From NCBI GenBank assembly GCA_020746875.1, contig JAGTJL010000015.1, positions 682,001-746,000 of the forward strand: a stretch of DNA of 64,000 nt, written 5' to 3'. Numbering within the stretch: the first letter of the stretch is position 1; the number at the start of each line of letters is the position of its first letter. The DNA comes from Rhexocercosporidium sp. MPI-PUGE-AT-0058. Lineage: Eukaryota > Ascomycota > Leotiomycetes > Helotiales. This document shows, piece after piece, positions 46,158 to 58,574 of the stretch. The notes under the pieces were generated by a model. It was not told the origin of the DNA, searched no databases, and was given only the letters and a program-made list of their open reading frames with translations. The position numbers and the translations under genes are program-made.

Positions 46158-49100
46158 CTTGCCTGCCAATGCCGTCTTGATGGATGGAAGGATCGGTGGA
46201 GGTGGGAGTTTGAGACTTACGATCTTGAGGTTTGATGGTGAAAAAATGAAGTGGAGGCAAAAGCGACAAGTGTTTGGAGAAAGCCATTTCACCAGACCTT
46301 TTGACTACGCGAGGAAGGAGCCATTTCACGATGAGTCTCTGGGAAGGTACGACAGAAGCGTCCTCCAACTCATGCCGCATCAATTTTCATCTTTCGCTTA
46401 TAGAGATCTTCAATGTGTGTTGGTAGAATCATATCTGGGAGTGAAATGATGATTTCGCCGGTGTTTCTCTGTGTCTCAATTCTGTACGGTGTACTGCAGT
46501 CAAGTTTCTGTGGAATTTACCAGCTCGGCCTGTTCACAAAATTGTACTGGATATCCAAGCTGAACCCCACTTTCTAGAATGGTGCCAGTCACTAACTCGG
46601 TAGACGAATCAATTCTCAATCACAGAAGAGTTCGACATGTGAAAAAAGTTTGCCTGGCTGCGTGTTTCACTGAAAATTTGTCAATACTTTTGCCCAATGA
46701 CTACAAGCTTCAAACAAATGCCTTGGTATTATCTATTTCCTATTTTCTCTGATCAACAGCTGTGGTCTATCGAACAGTGCTTGGTCCGGAAATCTTGAGA
46801 TTGGACGCGCTTACCTACCAAGCTTGCAGCAAGACAACTAGACCGAAAAATATCTCTAGAGCTTTCCGAACAATACTCGAGACATCATTCTTATATCTAT
46901 ATTTCGCGGACGTCTTGATAATCTGCCATGCGACTAATCAAGTGTAAGGTATCTAATGACCTACCTTTCGTGGAGGAAGGGTGAGATTGAGGATCACGGC
47001 ATCTCTTGTCACCATATTTTGATGCATGTACTCGTCAAATATGGAACAACATCAACAATACAGAGTTTGCAAGTCAAATTTTTTTAAATTTTCGTCATTC
47101 TAGAGTGTTCTGACTCTCCAGGACTCGATCATGCTTTCTCCAATCTTCCCAAATGATCGCAGCATTCGAAAGACCTCTCTGTTCACGGAACGGCCGGATG
47201 CCCAAGCTCGCCTGTCCACTCCAAGACCCGTTTCATACACGTACAAATGCTGTAAAGTGAGGATTTAATATGACGTGTTGTGAGTACTTCGCAGTGGCAT
47301 GCACGAGCACTTGTCAGGAACGAGATCGGCTTGAGTAGGTGAAGTCTTACCTCTGTTGGCGATTAGAGCATGCAGATGTCAACACGGCGGTTGCGGCTGT
47401 GATGCCTGCTGAGCGAATCGAATTGGATCTGGATGAGATATTGCCGGCGGCACGAGACTAATGCGTCATTAAAAGATGGTCTGTAAGGGTAGGGTTTGTG
47501 CTGGGGTAAGACAATGCAGGTTGGTGGTTGTGGAGACAGCTTGGATATTAATTGTCGTTCAAGGGCTGAAAACCTATCATCCATCATTCCTTCAATCTTC
47601 TATCTGCACAAGGCCAGTGCCACACGTTCAGGATCTCAAATTGTAGAAGGCCTGCTTGATAGGGAGGATCGGAATAAAGTTCCATTCCGAAGACCACGAC
47701 GCCGTGGGCTGATTTCTTTCTCGGTGTCCTCGGCCGCAAAACGAGCCAACGTTGTAACCAACAATCTAACCAACATTTTGAACGACTGAAGCTCAAATCC
47801 TTCGGCTAGAGAGGACTTCCAATCGGCTGAAGGTAATATGCATGACGGCGCCATTTCCGGCTCCTCGTCGAAGAACACCCTACAAGCTTCTAGCGAGGGA
47901 GTGGCTACCAAATATTGGCAAAAAGCGACAAACAGGCTAGGTTACTGAACCATCCACTGTTGCAATACAAGAATGGGCAGTTTAGGGTGCCACGTTGATC
48001 CAGAAGAAACCAATCGAGATAAGCACTGCAACAATGTCTCATCACACCAATGCTATATGCTTGTCAGCTGTACGAAGTAGGGATGCAGCGCCAGCACCAC
48101 CCAGCACCGTTTGTTGGTAGATGCAAGTCGGCCTATTAGAAGCTAGCTCCACCAGCTTACCAGTCTGTCGGGAAAAGTATGAATTTAAGCCTGTCTAATG
48201 ATAGCCTGCCTCCTTGCAGTTGTGCGTTGTACTAAGTTCTCTCAACGTTACTTATCCAGGCTTGTAGATGTCCCGAGGATGGCAACTGATACAGAATGTG
48301 CACACAAGGGGAAGAATAGAACTGTAGCGAAACTGAACGATCACGGAAATCTCAGCGCGGAGAAGTTATATGAACAGTACATAAGATGCGAGAGGGACAA
48401 TCAATCTCAGCGCTAAAAATAGTTGCTTTAGGAAGATGGCACAGGTGGAATTGGCTGCCAGCCGGTGCCTGGGCATTGCAGACGATGCTCTGACCTGCCC
48501 TTCCAGGCCGCGGTGGCAGGAGTCTCGGTGGCAGGGGAAAGACATTAGCGAAAGACAATGTTGGTTTTATTCATTCAGTCCCCTCCCCCTCACTCCAGAG
48601 GGCCACACCGCTCCGTCGCTCCGCTTGTTTTCGTCCTACCCGAGAATCACCATTTCGGCACCTCTGGACGATCGGCCTTTCCCCCTTGGTGGTGAAGCGT
48701 GGGCATCCCGAGAAGCCTTGAAACAATAAGCGCTGAAAGACCAGAAAGAGAATGGCCTCTGGAAATCCTAGTGGATGGCACTGAGGCCCGTGAGCGTGGC
48801 TAGGGAGCTTTCTCCTGGGGATGAGCCCTGTGCCGGGGTGGGATGCAGCTAATACGCGCTGTCTTTACCTACCACCAATCAGGCCGGGACATTATTCCCA
48901 CTGCACATATGCAGAAGCCTTCAACCACGATAGACTCGGACAGAACCAGCGATAGCGATAGCAGCAGTAGTTTCCCCCATGATTCAAGCCACCCACATCT
49001 CGGTCGCGCACAAGACGGCGCCCCCCCCCCCCCAGCCAGCAACTCACCAAGCGAGCGCTCTCTAATAAGACCCCACGAGGCCCGCAAGTCGTTTCATCGC

Positions 49101-49218
49101 GTGCCATTTCTTGTCTTCTGCAAACACTTTCATTCTAAAACTCTTTCTTTGTCCACGTAGTGCAACGTTTTCCTTGTGAATTTCCAGTCCATGCATTGGG
49201 TAGTGAGGAGTTGCGGAA
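46158..49218. other. gene-poor region before the NTA1 cluster
   Basis: About 3 kb. Minus-strand open frames at 47363-47911 have no recognisable motif and are not linked by sound splice sites. A 13-C tract lies at 49021-49033. The segment before 49219 should hold the leader and promoter of the first NTA1 copy. Confidence 0.45.
49021..49033 (+). repeat. poly-C tract, 13 bp
   Basis: Thirteen cytosines about 190 bp upstream of the NTA1 copy A start. A similar 14-C tract (58080-58093) lies about 480 bp before copy C. Confidence 0.9.
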
Positions 49219-51534
49219 ATGAGGATTGCCTGCTTGCAGTTCGCCCCCCAAGTATGAACAAGTCTTTCTCTCAGGACCGATATACTCAGTACTGGATGAG
49301 CCTGGAGCCTGGCTAACAAGTTGCAGGTCGGCGACGTTGAAAATAACCTCAATCGTGCGGATGCAGTACTCAGTCGCGCAAATCCTCAAGACTTGGATCT
49401 GCTGGTTCTCCCGGAACTGGCCTTCACTGGTATGTTTTCTGGTCGCACTGGCCACAACCCCACATGTCCAATTCTCCGACCATAGTCCCAGGGCCCGCAT
49501 CAGCGAGACAGTCGACTGATAAATGACAGGATACAACTTTCATTCATTGAGCCACATCAGTCCCTTCCTTGAGCCAACTACCTCGGGCATCACTTCGCTG
49601 TGGGCCAGGACGACAGCCCTCAAATACAATTGTGTGGTCACCGCCGGTTATCCTGAAAAGGTCGACTTAAGTCCAAAATGGCCAGCATCACCAGAGTATT
49701 ACAACTCGGCCATCACTGTAAATGCGGAGGGTGAAACCATTGCCAATTATCGCAAATCGTTCCTTTATTGTACCGACGAGACTTGGGCGCTTGAAGGCCC
49801 CGACGGCTTCTATGATGGCGAGATCGATGGACTTGGGACGGTAGCCATGGGAATCTGTGAGTATCCGCAAACTCCTTGGAGTTTTTGAATACCGCTAATC
49901 CGTTTCTTGGCTAGGCATGGATCTCAAGTCAGTCCTGAGCAAAGCCCAAATCCGATGCTGTCACTAACAGTGCCCAGTCCTTACAAATTCGAAGCACCTT
50001 GGAATACTTGGGAATTTGCCAACCACGTTTTACTCCGCGAAGTCAACCTTGTGGTTCTCTCCATGGCGGTATGCTCCCCTTTCGCTGTCACTGCTCGTGC
50101 TTCGGGTTATCAATTGAGTCCGAGAGTTTCTTCGTTGATCCAAAACAAGACTGACTCTGTGGGATATAGTGGATGACTCGCGAAGACTCAAGACCGTTCA
50201 GTCGAAGTCCGAAGGAGCCTGATATGGAAACTCTATCGTATTGGCTGGCACGGCTCGAACCACTTATCAGAAATGAAGGAGAGGATGAGATCATCGCCGT
50301 CTTTGCGAACAGAACCGGCAGCGAAGAGAACGCAACGTATGCTGGAACTAGTGCAGTTCTGGGCATACACGGTGGCGAGGTCAAGGTGTACGGAATTCTT
50401 GGTCGGGGAGAAAGAGAGCTACTTGTCGTGGACACGTCGAAACGACCAAAGATGCAGCTTGTGTCGGAGCCACCGAGGAGCAACACTCCTCCAACTTTCA
50501 GTATGGATGTGAGATCTTCCACATCCTCAGCTTCTTCGGCCAACGAGTCAGATCAGAGCGGAAACAGCAAGCTATCGATATCCACGGGCCACACCTCGAT
50601 AGAACCTCCCAAGTTGGATTCCTGCTCATTCTCTCCCATTTCTCCAGCCGACAACCCATGTCCACAGGCATACTTTGCGAACAAACCATATCCTGATTAT
50701 CCCGCTCCTGAGCAGAAACGAGTCAAGGAGAGGAAACCCACACCAGTTCCTACCAGGTCTGAATCGGCACCCCCAACGGACAGGTATCCAACTCCAGTCC
50801 CTGTCCCATCTGTCTACACAAGACCGGCATCGCCAAAATCGAGGAACTGTAGCCGATCGCGATCCCGAGGGGCTGATTTGCAACACTCTCCGCCTCTTCT
50901 GAGTTCCATGTTGGGCAACATTCTCAGCGATGAGGATCGAATCCGCGACTCCCCACTGCTTGACAGTATGAACATGATTGGGAAGGGAATCGACGAAGCT
51001 TTCATCGTCGATGATCCTGATGAGATCATGTATATCGAAGATGAAGATTCTCCTCGCTTCGGGAACATGGTCAGGGAGCCACTTGACAATGCCGCGAAGC
51101 TCTCTCGGACTGAGTTTATTGCTAAGCACATCGACAACCAGCCAATGCAATCTCCTTCCGAATCTTTGATATCGACAACCCCAGCTGCCTCTCCAGGACT
51201 GCCAACTCCACCTCCAGACCACTCTTTTCCAGTTGAGCTTCCTTATCGCCCTCGCGCGGACCAGGAATCCGACAACGAGCAGCCGTTTCCATCTCATGCT
51301 GCGAGTTCCGTCGATTCTGACGTGCAGTCAGACATGAACCATCTGTCGCCCGTCGAGGTTGTTCCAGTGGACCTCCCGCCTCAAAACCCCCCTTCTGCTG
51401 CCACTTACGAAATCAAGCACTCACTAGCCTTTGCCTGTGCTGTTGCATCGCATTTCGAGTCGTCGTTCACTCGGAATCCTCTCGGCCCTAGGAGTCGGCA
51501 CATCGTGCCTCGACCATTGAGTACAGCTTGGTGA
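49219..51534 (+). CDS. NTA1: protein N-terminal amidase, NTA1 family, copy A, 643 aa
   Basis: Six exons: 49219-49251, 49327-49429, 49530-49856, 49915-49927, 49978-50068 and 50170-51534. The core (1-300) is a carbon-nitrogen hydrolase (nitrilase fold). It begins MRIACLQFAPQVGDVENN and has catalytic Glu41 (LPELAFTGY), Lys121 (NYRKSFLY) and Cys155 (GICMDLNPYKFE). The Cys codon is split by intron 3, and the next exon is only 13 nt. EDSRPFSRSPKEPDMETLSY and HGGEVKVYGILGRGERELL close the core. Yeast Nta1 deamidates N-terminal Asn or Gln, giving Asp or Glu, which are then arginylated in the Arg/N-degron pathway. Here a tail of about 340 residues, rich in S, P, E and D, is added and probably disordered. 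It carries motifs shared with copies B and C: SPKSRNCSRSR and a terminal PRPLSTAW. Yeast Nta1 has 457 residues, so this copy is long. Confidence 0.88.
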
Positions 51535-53265
51535 TTTGACAACTGCGTTTGGAGGGAGTTTGGCGCTTAGGTAATTGCTTGGTTTTAAAACGTTCATTTG
51601 TAGCGCAGCAGGGCGTTTGGAGCTTCTTTAATGAGACAGATGTATGCGCAGTTGGAGAGCAGTGCTCTTAGATCAAAACAAGCCGATCTAGCGATTAACA
51701 GATGCAAGAGGGGATAATGTGGAGAGCATATACGTACATGTATGATACCTATAACTTTTGAGTATGATTGCTTTTTGAAATCCAAACTTTGTGCCGCGAG
51801 GCTTTAAAAAAAAAACACAAACCTCTTCATCGCTGTGATGCCAAAAACACCTGCCTACTCTCGGCAAAAATTGAATCCAACATCATGGGAAACAGCAGGA
51901 ATCTAAGTTGAGATCTCGTCTGACTCAGGGGAAGACAGGGTACGGTAGATGGAATCGACGTCCCTATGACGAGGTGGATGCAGCCTACAAAGCTGTCCAC
52001 CAGGAACATATCGAGGGTACTTCCCTAAGAGGAGAATGGGGCCAATGAACGCGGAGTAGGCCACGCTTTAGGCCAGGAGCGTTAAGAGCACTAGACTGGG
52101 CGACGGGACCAATCCGCAATCATAAACAGGCGCTCTGCAGTCAATTTTGAGCGTAGAGAATTGCCTACCGCGCGAGGATGCAAGGCATCTATTGGGAAGA
52201 GCTACACTCGGCTAGCTCGCCATCTGAGCACGTCTAGAGGTGGTGTGCAGGTGTTTAATGGCGACTCGAGATACCCTTGGTATAGCACAACCAGTTTGCT
52301 GGAAATTCAGTGGCCGAGAACTCCAACACCCAACTGCACATTTTGCACAGAAGCTGAGCCGAAAGGCAGGAAGCTCAAAAGCACCCCGAATTTTGAAGCT
52401 GGTCTTCCCAGCTAGCTGAAGTAAACAGAACTTCGTCTCGTGCATCATCAGTCTTGGAATCGATCCATATTTTGACCTTTGCACTATTACGACAGTCAGA
52501 GAGAGGACAATCCATCGAGAATACTGGAACGTTACACCCGTTGGCCAAACATCAAGTTTCCCAGACTTCATCAGAATGAAGGAAAATAAGAAACAGGGGC
52601 GGTGCTCGCCAATTGTTGGTCCTTGTTCATTGGGTAAGGCTGAAAAGTGCACATATGCAGTTGGGTCTGCCAGAGCAATGTGAGGATCATGTGCCCCCTC
52701 ATTGATCCCTCACCATGTCGCCATCGCCATCCACTTTCACCGCCGTTTTCGAAAGATTCATTGGCTGGAAGACAAGTAGCCAGGGCTGAAACACAGTGCT
52801 GTTCTGGTGCAAGGGGGGCAAGAAGTGCATCCTAGCCCCTAAGGCGAAGCGAGCAAATCATGGCGTCTTCCATGCTTTAAGCGCCGAGCAGGACCGAGCA
52901 CACCTCACACCAATCACCCGCAACCAACTCGCTGCATCGCTCCCTGGCCAGTCTGCTGCTGTCCTCCATACCCATACAGTACTGTACAGTATCGTGCGAT
53001 GCTGTGCCGCTTTCGATAGGGAGGGAGTATCCGTGGGGCCCCCAAGTTGATCGTCTTCCCCCTCGCTCGCCAACGGTCAACCTAACCTACCCATTCTAAA
53101 TCCGTCCTACTTGGCCAGCCTCATCTCTCTCTCCTCTGTCGATATTATTGCGCGTTGTCCGCTCTCTCTCGCATTACGCCCAAACCTTTCTCTCCTTGTC
53201 TCTCTGTAAAGTTGTCTTCCTGCCACTGGATGTCTCGTCATTGTTTATGATCAAGCCTTCCCACG
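51535..53265. other. spacer between NTA1 copies A and B
   Basis: About 1.7 kb with no supportable gene and no recognisable transposon remnant. It includes a run of ten A at 51807-51816 and short TGTACTGTACAGTAT words near 52978. The last 400 bp should hold the copy B promoter. Confidence 0.5.
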
Positions 53266-55221
53266 ATGAGGATTGGGTGTCTGCAGGTATACCCCTCCTC
53301 AATTCCCAACTTCCTAGCCCCGGTCCTGATGTCGCAAGCAGTTCGCCCCGCAAGTCGGCGATGTCGATAACAACCTCAATCGTGCAGATGCAGTACTGAG
53401 TAAATCAAATCCACAGGATTTAGATCTCCTGGTTCTCCCGGAGTTGGCGTTCAGTGGTGAGTTTGGAGGGAAGACAGTCGGGCAGTGAGCTATCGCAATC
53501 ATTTGTTGGAATGCTGTTTGGAGGCTAGCAACGGCCTGGTACCGTAGCAAGTCACTACATACCGATTTTGCGACTTCTAAAGGGGCCATCAAAAGTCTTT
53601 GATGTGCCTGCCTAATGATGTCAGTTTTCTATATCAGCATAGAATTAACCAGGCGCAGGCTACAACTTCAAATCCCTCCAACACATCAGTCCTTACCTCG
53701 AACCAACGACGGCCGGTATTACATCTCTTTGGGCTAGAACAACGGCGTTGAAGTACGATTGTATAGTGACTGCTGGATACCCCGAGAAAGTCGACATCAG
53801 CCCCAAGTGGCCTGCTTCTCCGGAGTACTATAATTCAGCGATAACAGTCAACGCCGATGGGGAGACGATCGCGAACTATAGAAAGTCTTTCTTGTATTAT
53901 ACAGATGAGACGTGGGCGTTAGAGGGTCCGGATGGGTTTTATGATGGGGAGATAGAAGGTTTGGGCAATGTGGCAATGGGGATCTGTAAGTGGCCAACCA
54001 AGTCGTTTGAGCGTGAGTAATTATATGCTCAGTCCTGTGAATATCAGCTAATTTGAAACCTCCAGGCATGGATTTAAAGTGAGCCTTACTCTGCCCTTGT
54101 TAATTCAGCGCAAACGCATACTGACCCTCTGTAGTCCGTACAAATTCGAAGCTCCATGGAGCGCTTGGGAATTCGCGTATCATATCCTCCACAAACAGGC
54201 CAATCTGGTGATAATATCCATGGCCTGGCTCACTCGAGAAGATGCCAGAGCGTTCAGCCGCACACCAAAGGAGCCGGACATGGAGACGCTCTCATATTGG
54301 CTTGCAAGATTAGAACCTCTAATCCGCGCCGAGGGCGATGGTGAGATAATTGTTGTACTTGCCAACCGATGTGGAACGGAGGATGAGGCTGTCTACGCGG
54401 GGACAAGCGCAGTTCTAGGTATTCAAGGCGGCGAAGTCAAGGTGTATGGCATCCTAGGTCGCGGGGAACGGGAGTTGCTAGTTGTCGATACCACACGACC
54501 TCCACAGGCCAAACTGGTTTCCGAGCCAAATTCCTCCAAAACCAACGCGAAAAGGGGATCAACCTGTCCAGAACCTAAGACAAACTCGACAGTTTCCGCC
54601 AAGTCTGTGAAGTCCGGCCAGTCTGCTGCGACGAACTTGAGTGTCAAGACCGACTCCACTCCATTAACAGTTCCCTCAGCACCGAGTCCTCCAACCCCGG
54701 ATGCTATGAATATCTTATCAGATGAAGCGATAGCACCTCTGTCACCCGTGGATGCTAGAAGTCCCAACTTATTCTTTTCGAAGTCTAGCCAGCCCAATGG
54801 TGTCCAGCGCCGAGAGAGCTTGAAATCGAGCGTGCACAGGCCGACCCGTACTGAACCCAGTCAAACCGAAACAGTCCAGAATCGAGAGAGTCTCACATCC
54901 AGCGTGGACAAAGCGAAGTGTGTTGAGCCTGCGGACATAGAATCCCCAACTATCTATCACACATCATCACCAAAATCGCGGAATACAAGCCGGAATCGCC
55001 AACCAAAGATCGTGGAGCCGGCTATCGTATCTCCAGATGAAACAAAAGGAACCTCTGGGGTTGCTCGAACGTTTGGAGTGGGGACCCCTTTGCATACAAC
55101 AGAGGATCCCCCGCACTCAGCGTCCGCCGTTCCAGATCAGCACGAAGTCAACTTGACGAATAAGGATCCTGGATTGAAGAGTCCTCATGACTCGCCTCGC
55201 CCGAGGAGCGTGAATTGGTGA
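53266..55221 (+). CDS. NTA1: protein N-terminal amidase, NTA1 family, copy B, 520 aa
   Basis: Five exons: 53266-53286, 53342-53456, 53659-53985, 54066-54078 and 54135-55221. The start is MRIGCLQ, then FAPQVGDVDNNLNRAD. Catalytic residues are kept: Glu41 (LPELAFSG), Lys121 (NYRKSFLYYTDE) and Cys155 (GICMDLN). Exon 3 has the same 327 nt as copy A and the 13-nt microexon is preserved. Intron 1 lies 12 nt upstream of its place in copies A and C, and the core intron after LSMA of copy A is absent, so MAWLTRED is coded without a break. The tail (about 220 residues) is Ser/Thr/Pro-rich with LSPVDARSPNLFF, SPKSRNTSRNR and a terminal SPRPRSVNW. Copy B is the closest match to copy A in the core. Function as for copy A, with possibly different partners via the tail. 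Confidence 0.87.
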
Positions 55222-58200
55222 ACCAGTATCGTATGGCGTATGATGCTGGTGCTGGTGTCGGTGTCGTTGAGATAGTGATCTGAAGTAGATGTTTCTTTCT
55301 CTGGTTATTTTGGATATTTCAGCGGCGCTCTTATATAGCATGGTGTTTGGGATGGAATGGACTCTTACATCGTGGTTGCCCAATGAATGCATTTCATGAC
55401 TGCATGGATAAACGGATGGGTGGATGGATGGACTCTTACTTCAGAGGTCTGGGTACAAAGCGTACTCGTTGCACAAATACGATAGCAGATGGTTATGAGG
55501 TATGGTTTTGGATACGCTTTCTATTGGATGTTGTTCGGATGATCCCAAGTGAGATTTGTCGAAGGCATAGGGCTGGGTGGTATCCGTTCGTCGAAGGTGG
55601 GGGTGGACACTGACTGGGTAAACAATTAACAAATGGATAAACAATTTAAAATTCCTAAGAAGTACTGTGTTTCACCTTGTGATGTGATACCTCCTTTACA
55701 TTCAGGATGGCAATCACGGCTCTTGAATCAACATGCTAGCTGGCAAGCATTTCGCCAACCTCGCCTGAAGGGAGCCACCAGAAGCCTGTGCTTGCCGAGA
55801 ATTAGCGACTGTCGCCCCTGAAAATAAGCGAGCGCCTCCACACTTACGTTGTCCGGTGTTCGATGGTGTACAGTACATCAAGAACATGCTGTCTTGACAA
55901 CTGCTCAAACATAAGCAAGCGAGGTGTTGCCATCCAATAAAATGGTTGACATTCAGGCTATCGGGGATCTCTCGATGTTGGGAGGTGAAGCGGGGAACTT
56001 GTTGACATGCCCACGTTGGTACGGATTTGTTATCCTATTTTACCAGGCCAGACAGAGTTATATTCCTGGATGAGGCGACTGAATGCGAGCGTAGACACTG
56101 TTGTTTCGATGATTTGGTGTTGATAACCTGCTCTTATGGGTGAATAGAAGGGGTGTGGATGCTGCGAAGGTAGATTGAGACCGGGGTAGGTGGAGAAGCG
56201 GTTACAAGACCACAAGGAGGCTGTCGTCGTGATTCAGCATCCTGTGAGCAAGAGAACCCACACATTGTATCTCGTGACCTATAGAAATGAGATCATATCA
56301 GTATACGTAAGGGGGGTTTAAGATCGTAATTGGAAGGTGTTTAGTAGATTGGGAGTTTGGAACACCTTTCATGAGTTGCAAGTGAGATGGGACGGCTTCT
56401 CTTTTTCCAAAAAAAAAAAAGTTATTTTCATCTTCGATTTTAGGACTTGGTATCGTGTCTTGGGTGGAGGTTATTTTGAGATCGGCGTTTATGAGATGGT
56501 CGTTGATGTCGGTCCTTGCATATGTCGAGCTGTGCAGAAGGTTGCTGGGATAGAGTTTTCTTTGGCTCTGTAGACTCGAAAGAGGATCGAAATACCTTAA
56601 TAGGTTGGGCTGAGGGAAAAAACGATATGGAGATCATAATTGCCTTAGATAACGATGAACGTGGAGATAGACAGTTGATCTTGCTGGCTCTCTGCGTTTG
56701 GCGCGGCTCACCTTGATTGCTGAATGAGAATAGCAACGAACGCTAGAAATAACCTGGAGATATTCTCTTGTGGGCTGTCTTTGTGGTCAATAAAGCTATA
56801 CTTGTTCGTAGAGTGCGCGATTTTAGTCGCCAGAAATAGAAGTGAGCCCCAGAGTCTAGAGAGATGAGGCTTGAGTGAGATTCTGGGAAGGTTGTGATCT
56901 GCTATACTTACCCTATTTCTCATTTCGGGAATCAATATATGCATCGTCGAAAGTTGTTTCCGGTATCTGGCGGTTATGACAACGCCCTGGTAGCGCTAAA
57001 GTCGTCCGTCGGTCTTTCTCAAGCTATTTGGATGCTCCTTTGGAGCATATGAATCTCTCGGTACGGTGTGGTTGCAGGATATGTTCGAGCAGAGAGATGT
57101 ACCATTGGCCTGTTAGTTGTCAGACTATGTGACAGCCCCCAAATGTGTAAACGATGTAAAGTCGCTGCTTCTACCCGTTAATCCGAGAAACAACGAGTGA
57201 ACTGACGATTAATATCGAGACAGTCTGGTGGGATTGAAAGAGATATGGCAGAACCTGGAAGTTGTGAGAAGAAATGTGCCGACCTCACACTCAAGGCGCT
57301 ACCAGCTCGACCAAAGGAGGGATAGGGACATGCATGAAATATTGGTTTTCAAGCAAGCTTGCTTACCTGCATGCAGATGAGGGACTTTCTTCATCCAGAT
57401 AGCAGACGAAGCATCTGACTTCTGACGAACTGAGCGGATTTCAGACGCCGCTGCGGAGAGTTCACGCTGGGACCACCAAGCAGCTTGGGGGAACCTGTGG
57501 ATTTAAGTGGTCTCCTCTCGAAACTTCCACTGGTACGCCATGTAGAAGCGCTCCCCGAATATTGAGTTTATGCAGTAGGTTGTTTGCACGAGCATTTGTT
57601 GGCCAAGTTGATGAGAGTTGCAGGAAGCTGACATGAACGAGGCCTCCTTACTGGACAATGAGGCGCGTCTTTACCGAGAATCACGCACCGGGCCGTCGCG
57701 GGAGGGCTGCAAGTAATCGAATGGGTGGGGTGGACTGCGTTTGGTGGCTGAAGAAGAAAAAAGTATGACCTCCTCCTTCCTGTACGACCTCTCTGCCGGT
57801 GTAGAGGACTTTAGGAAGATGTCTCGGCGGCCAACGGTATTTTCTACCGTTCGCAAAGGCTTACCTGCATGACCGAGTCCCTTCTCAGCGTCTTCATAGG
57901 GTGAGCTTGAATGGACAATCACTGGATATAGCCATCAAGATACTCTTGGGGAACTGGTCGGGTATGAAATGAGGCAATGACGAGGGAGAGCTACTGAAAG
58001 GCTGTTCACAGAGAGAGAAACTTGGAGGTGCACACTCCTCAAAGCCTTGCTTGATAGAAGTGACTTTCGGTCGCCCACTCCCCCCCCCCCCCCGCCCTCC
58101 GCTTATCAGAAGGATTTCTTCATGTGAGTCTTTGGTATAACTCAACCTGCTGATTCGCTGGAACCATGAACTCTCAAGGGTCTTCCGGGTTGCATCGATG

Positions 58201-58574
58201 CGGTGACTGCATCGCCAGCCGTGGGAGCGGGGGATTTTCAGAACTAGCCTAGCTTACAGTGGTGACAAGATGTAAGCGCCCACTAGAACTCTTCTTTAGG
58301 CCATGACCTGTCCAACCACCTTGCGCATCAGCAAGGTATGTACATCCAGTACCTTGAGGCCAATGATTGCTCGCGGTTCGCCGCATGGGAATAGTCCAAA
58401 ATCAGTCAAACTCTGCACCAGCTTTCGTCCCCTCGCAGCGATATAAGTCCTCGCTTTCGCGCGTGACTCCGTACTTCAAATTTGCGGTAGACTATCGTGA
58501 CGACGACAATTAGCACCTCAACCATATATCGCGACATTATCTACACATCATCTCTCTCAACAACAGTCGCAACA
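55222..58574. other. spacer between NTA1 copies B and C
   Basis: About 3.3 kb, the longest gene-free stretch here. Several plus- and minus-strand frames of 60-100 codons have no motif. A 14-C tract lies at 58080-58093. I found no integrase, transposase or reverse-transcriptase motif. Confidence 0.5.
58080..58093 (+). repeat. poly-C tract, 14 bp
   Basis: Fourteen cytosines in the spacer upstream of NTA1 copy C. No gene overlaps it. Confidence 0.9.

Noticed and set aside
45682..46449. 255-codon plus-strand open frame
   Set aside because: Antisense to the Ser/Pro-rich first exon of the SRA gene; the minus strand gives a spliced 569-aa protein with a known domain.
47363..47911. minus-strand open frames that might form a gene before the NTA1 array
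   Set aside because: Translations looked partly natural, but I found no in-phase splice junction or domain, so support is too weak.
50626..51297. 223-codon minus-strand open frame
   Set aside because: Antisense to the disordered tail of NTA1 copy A; Arg/Trp-rich translation without motifs.
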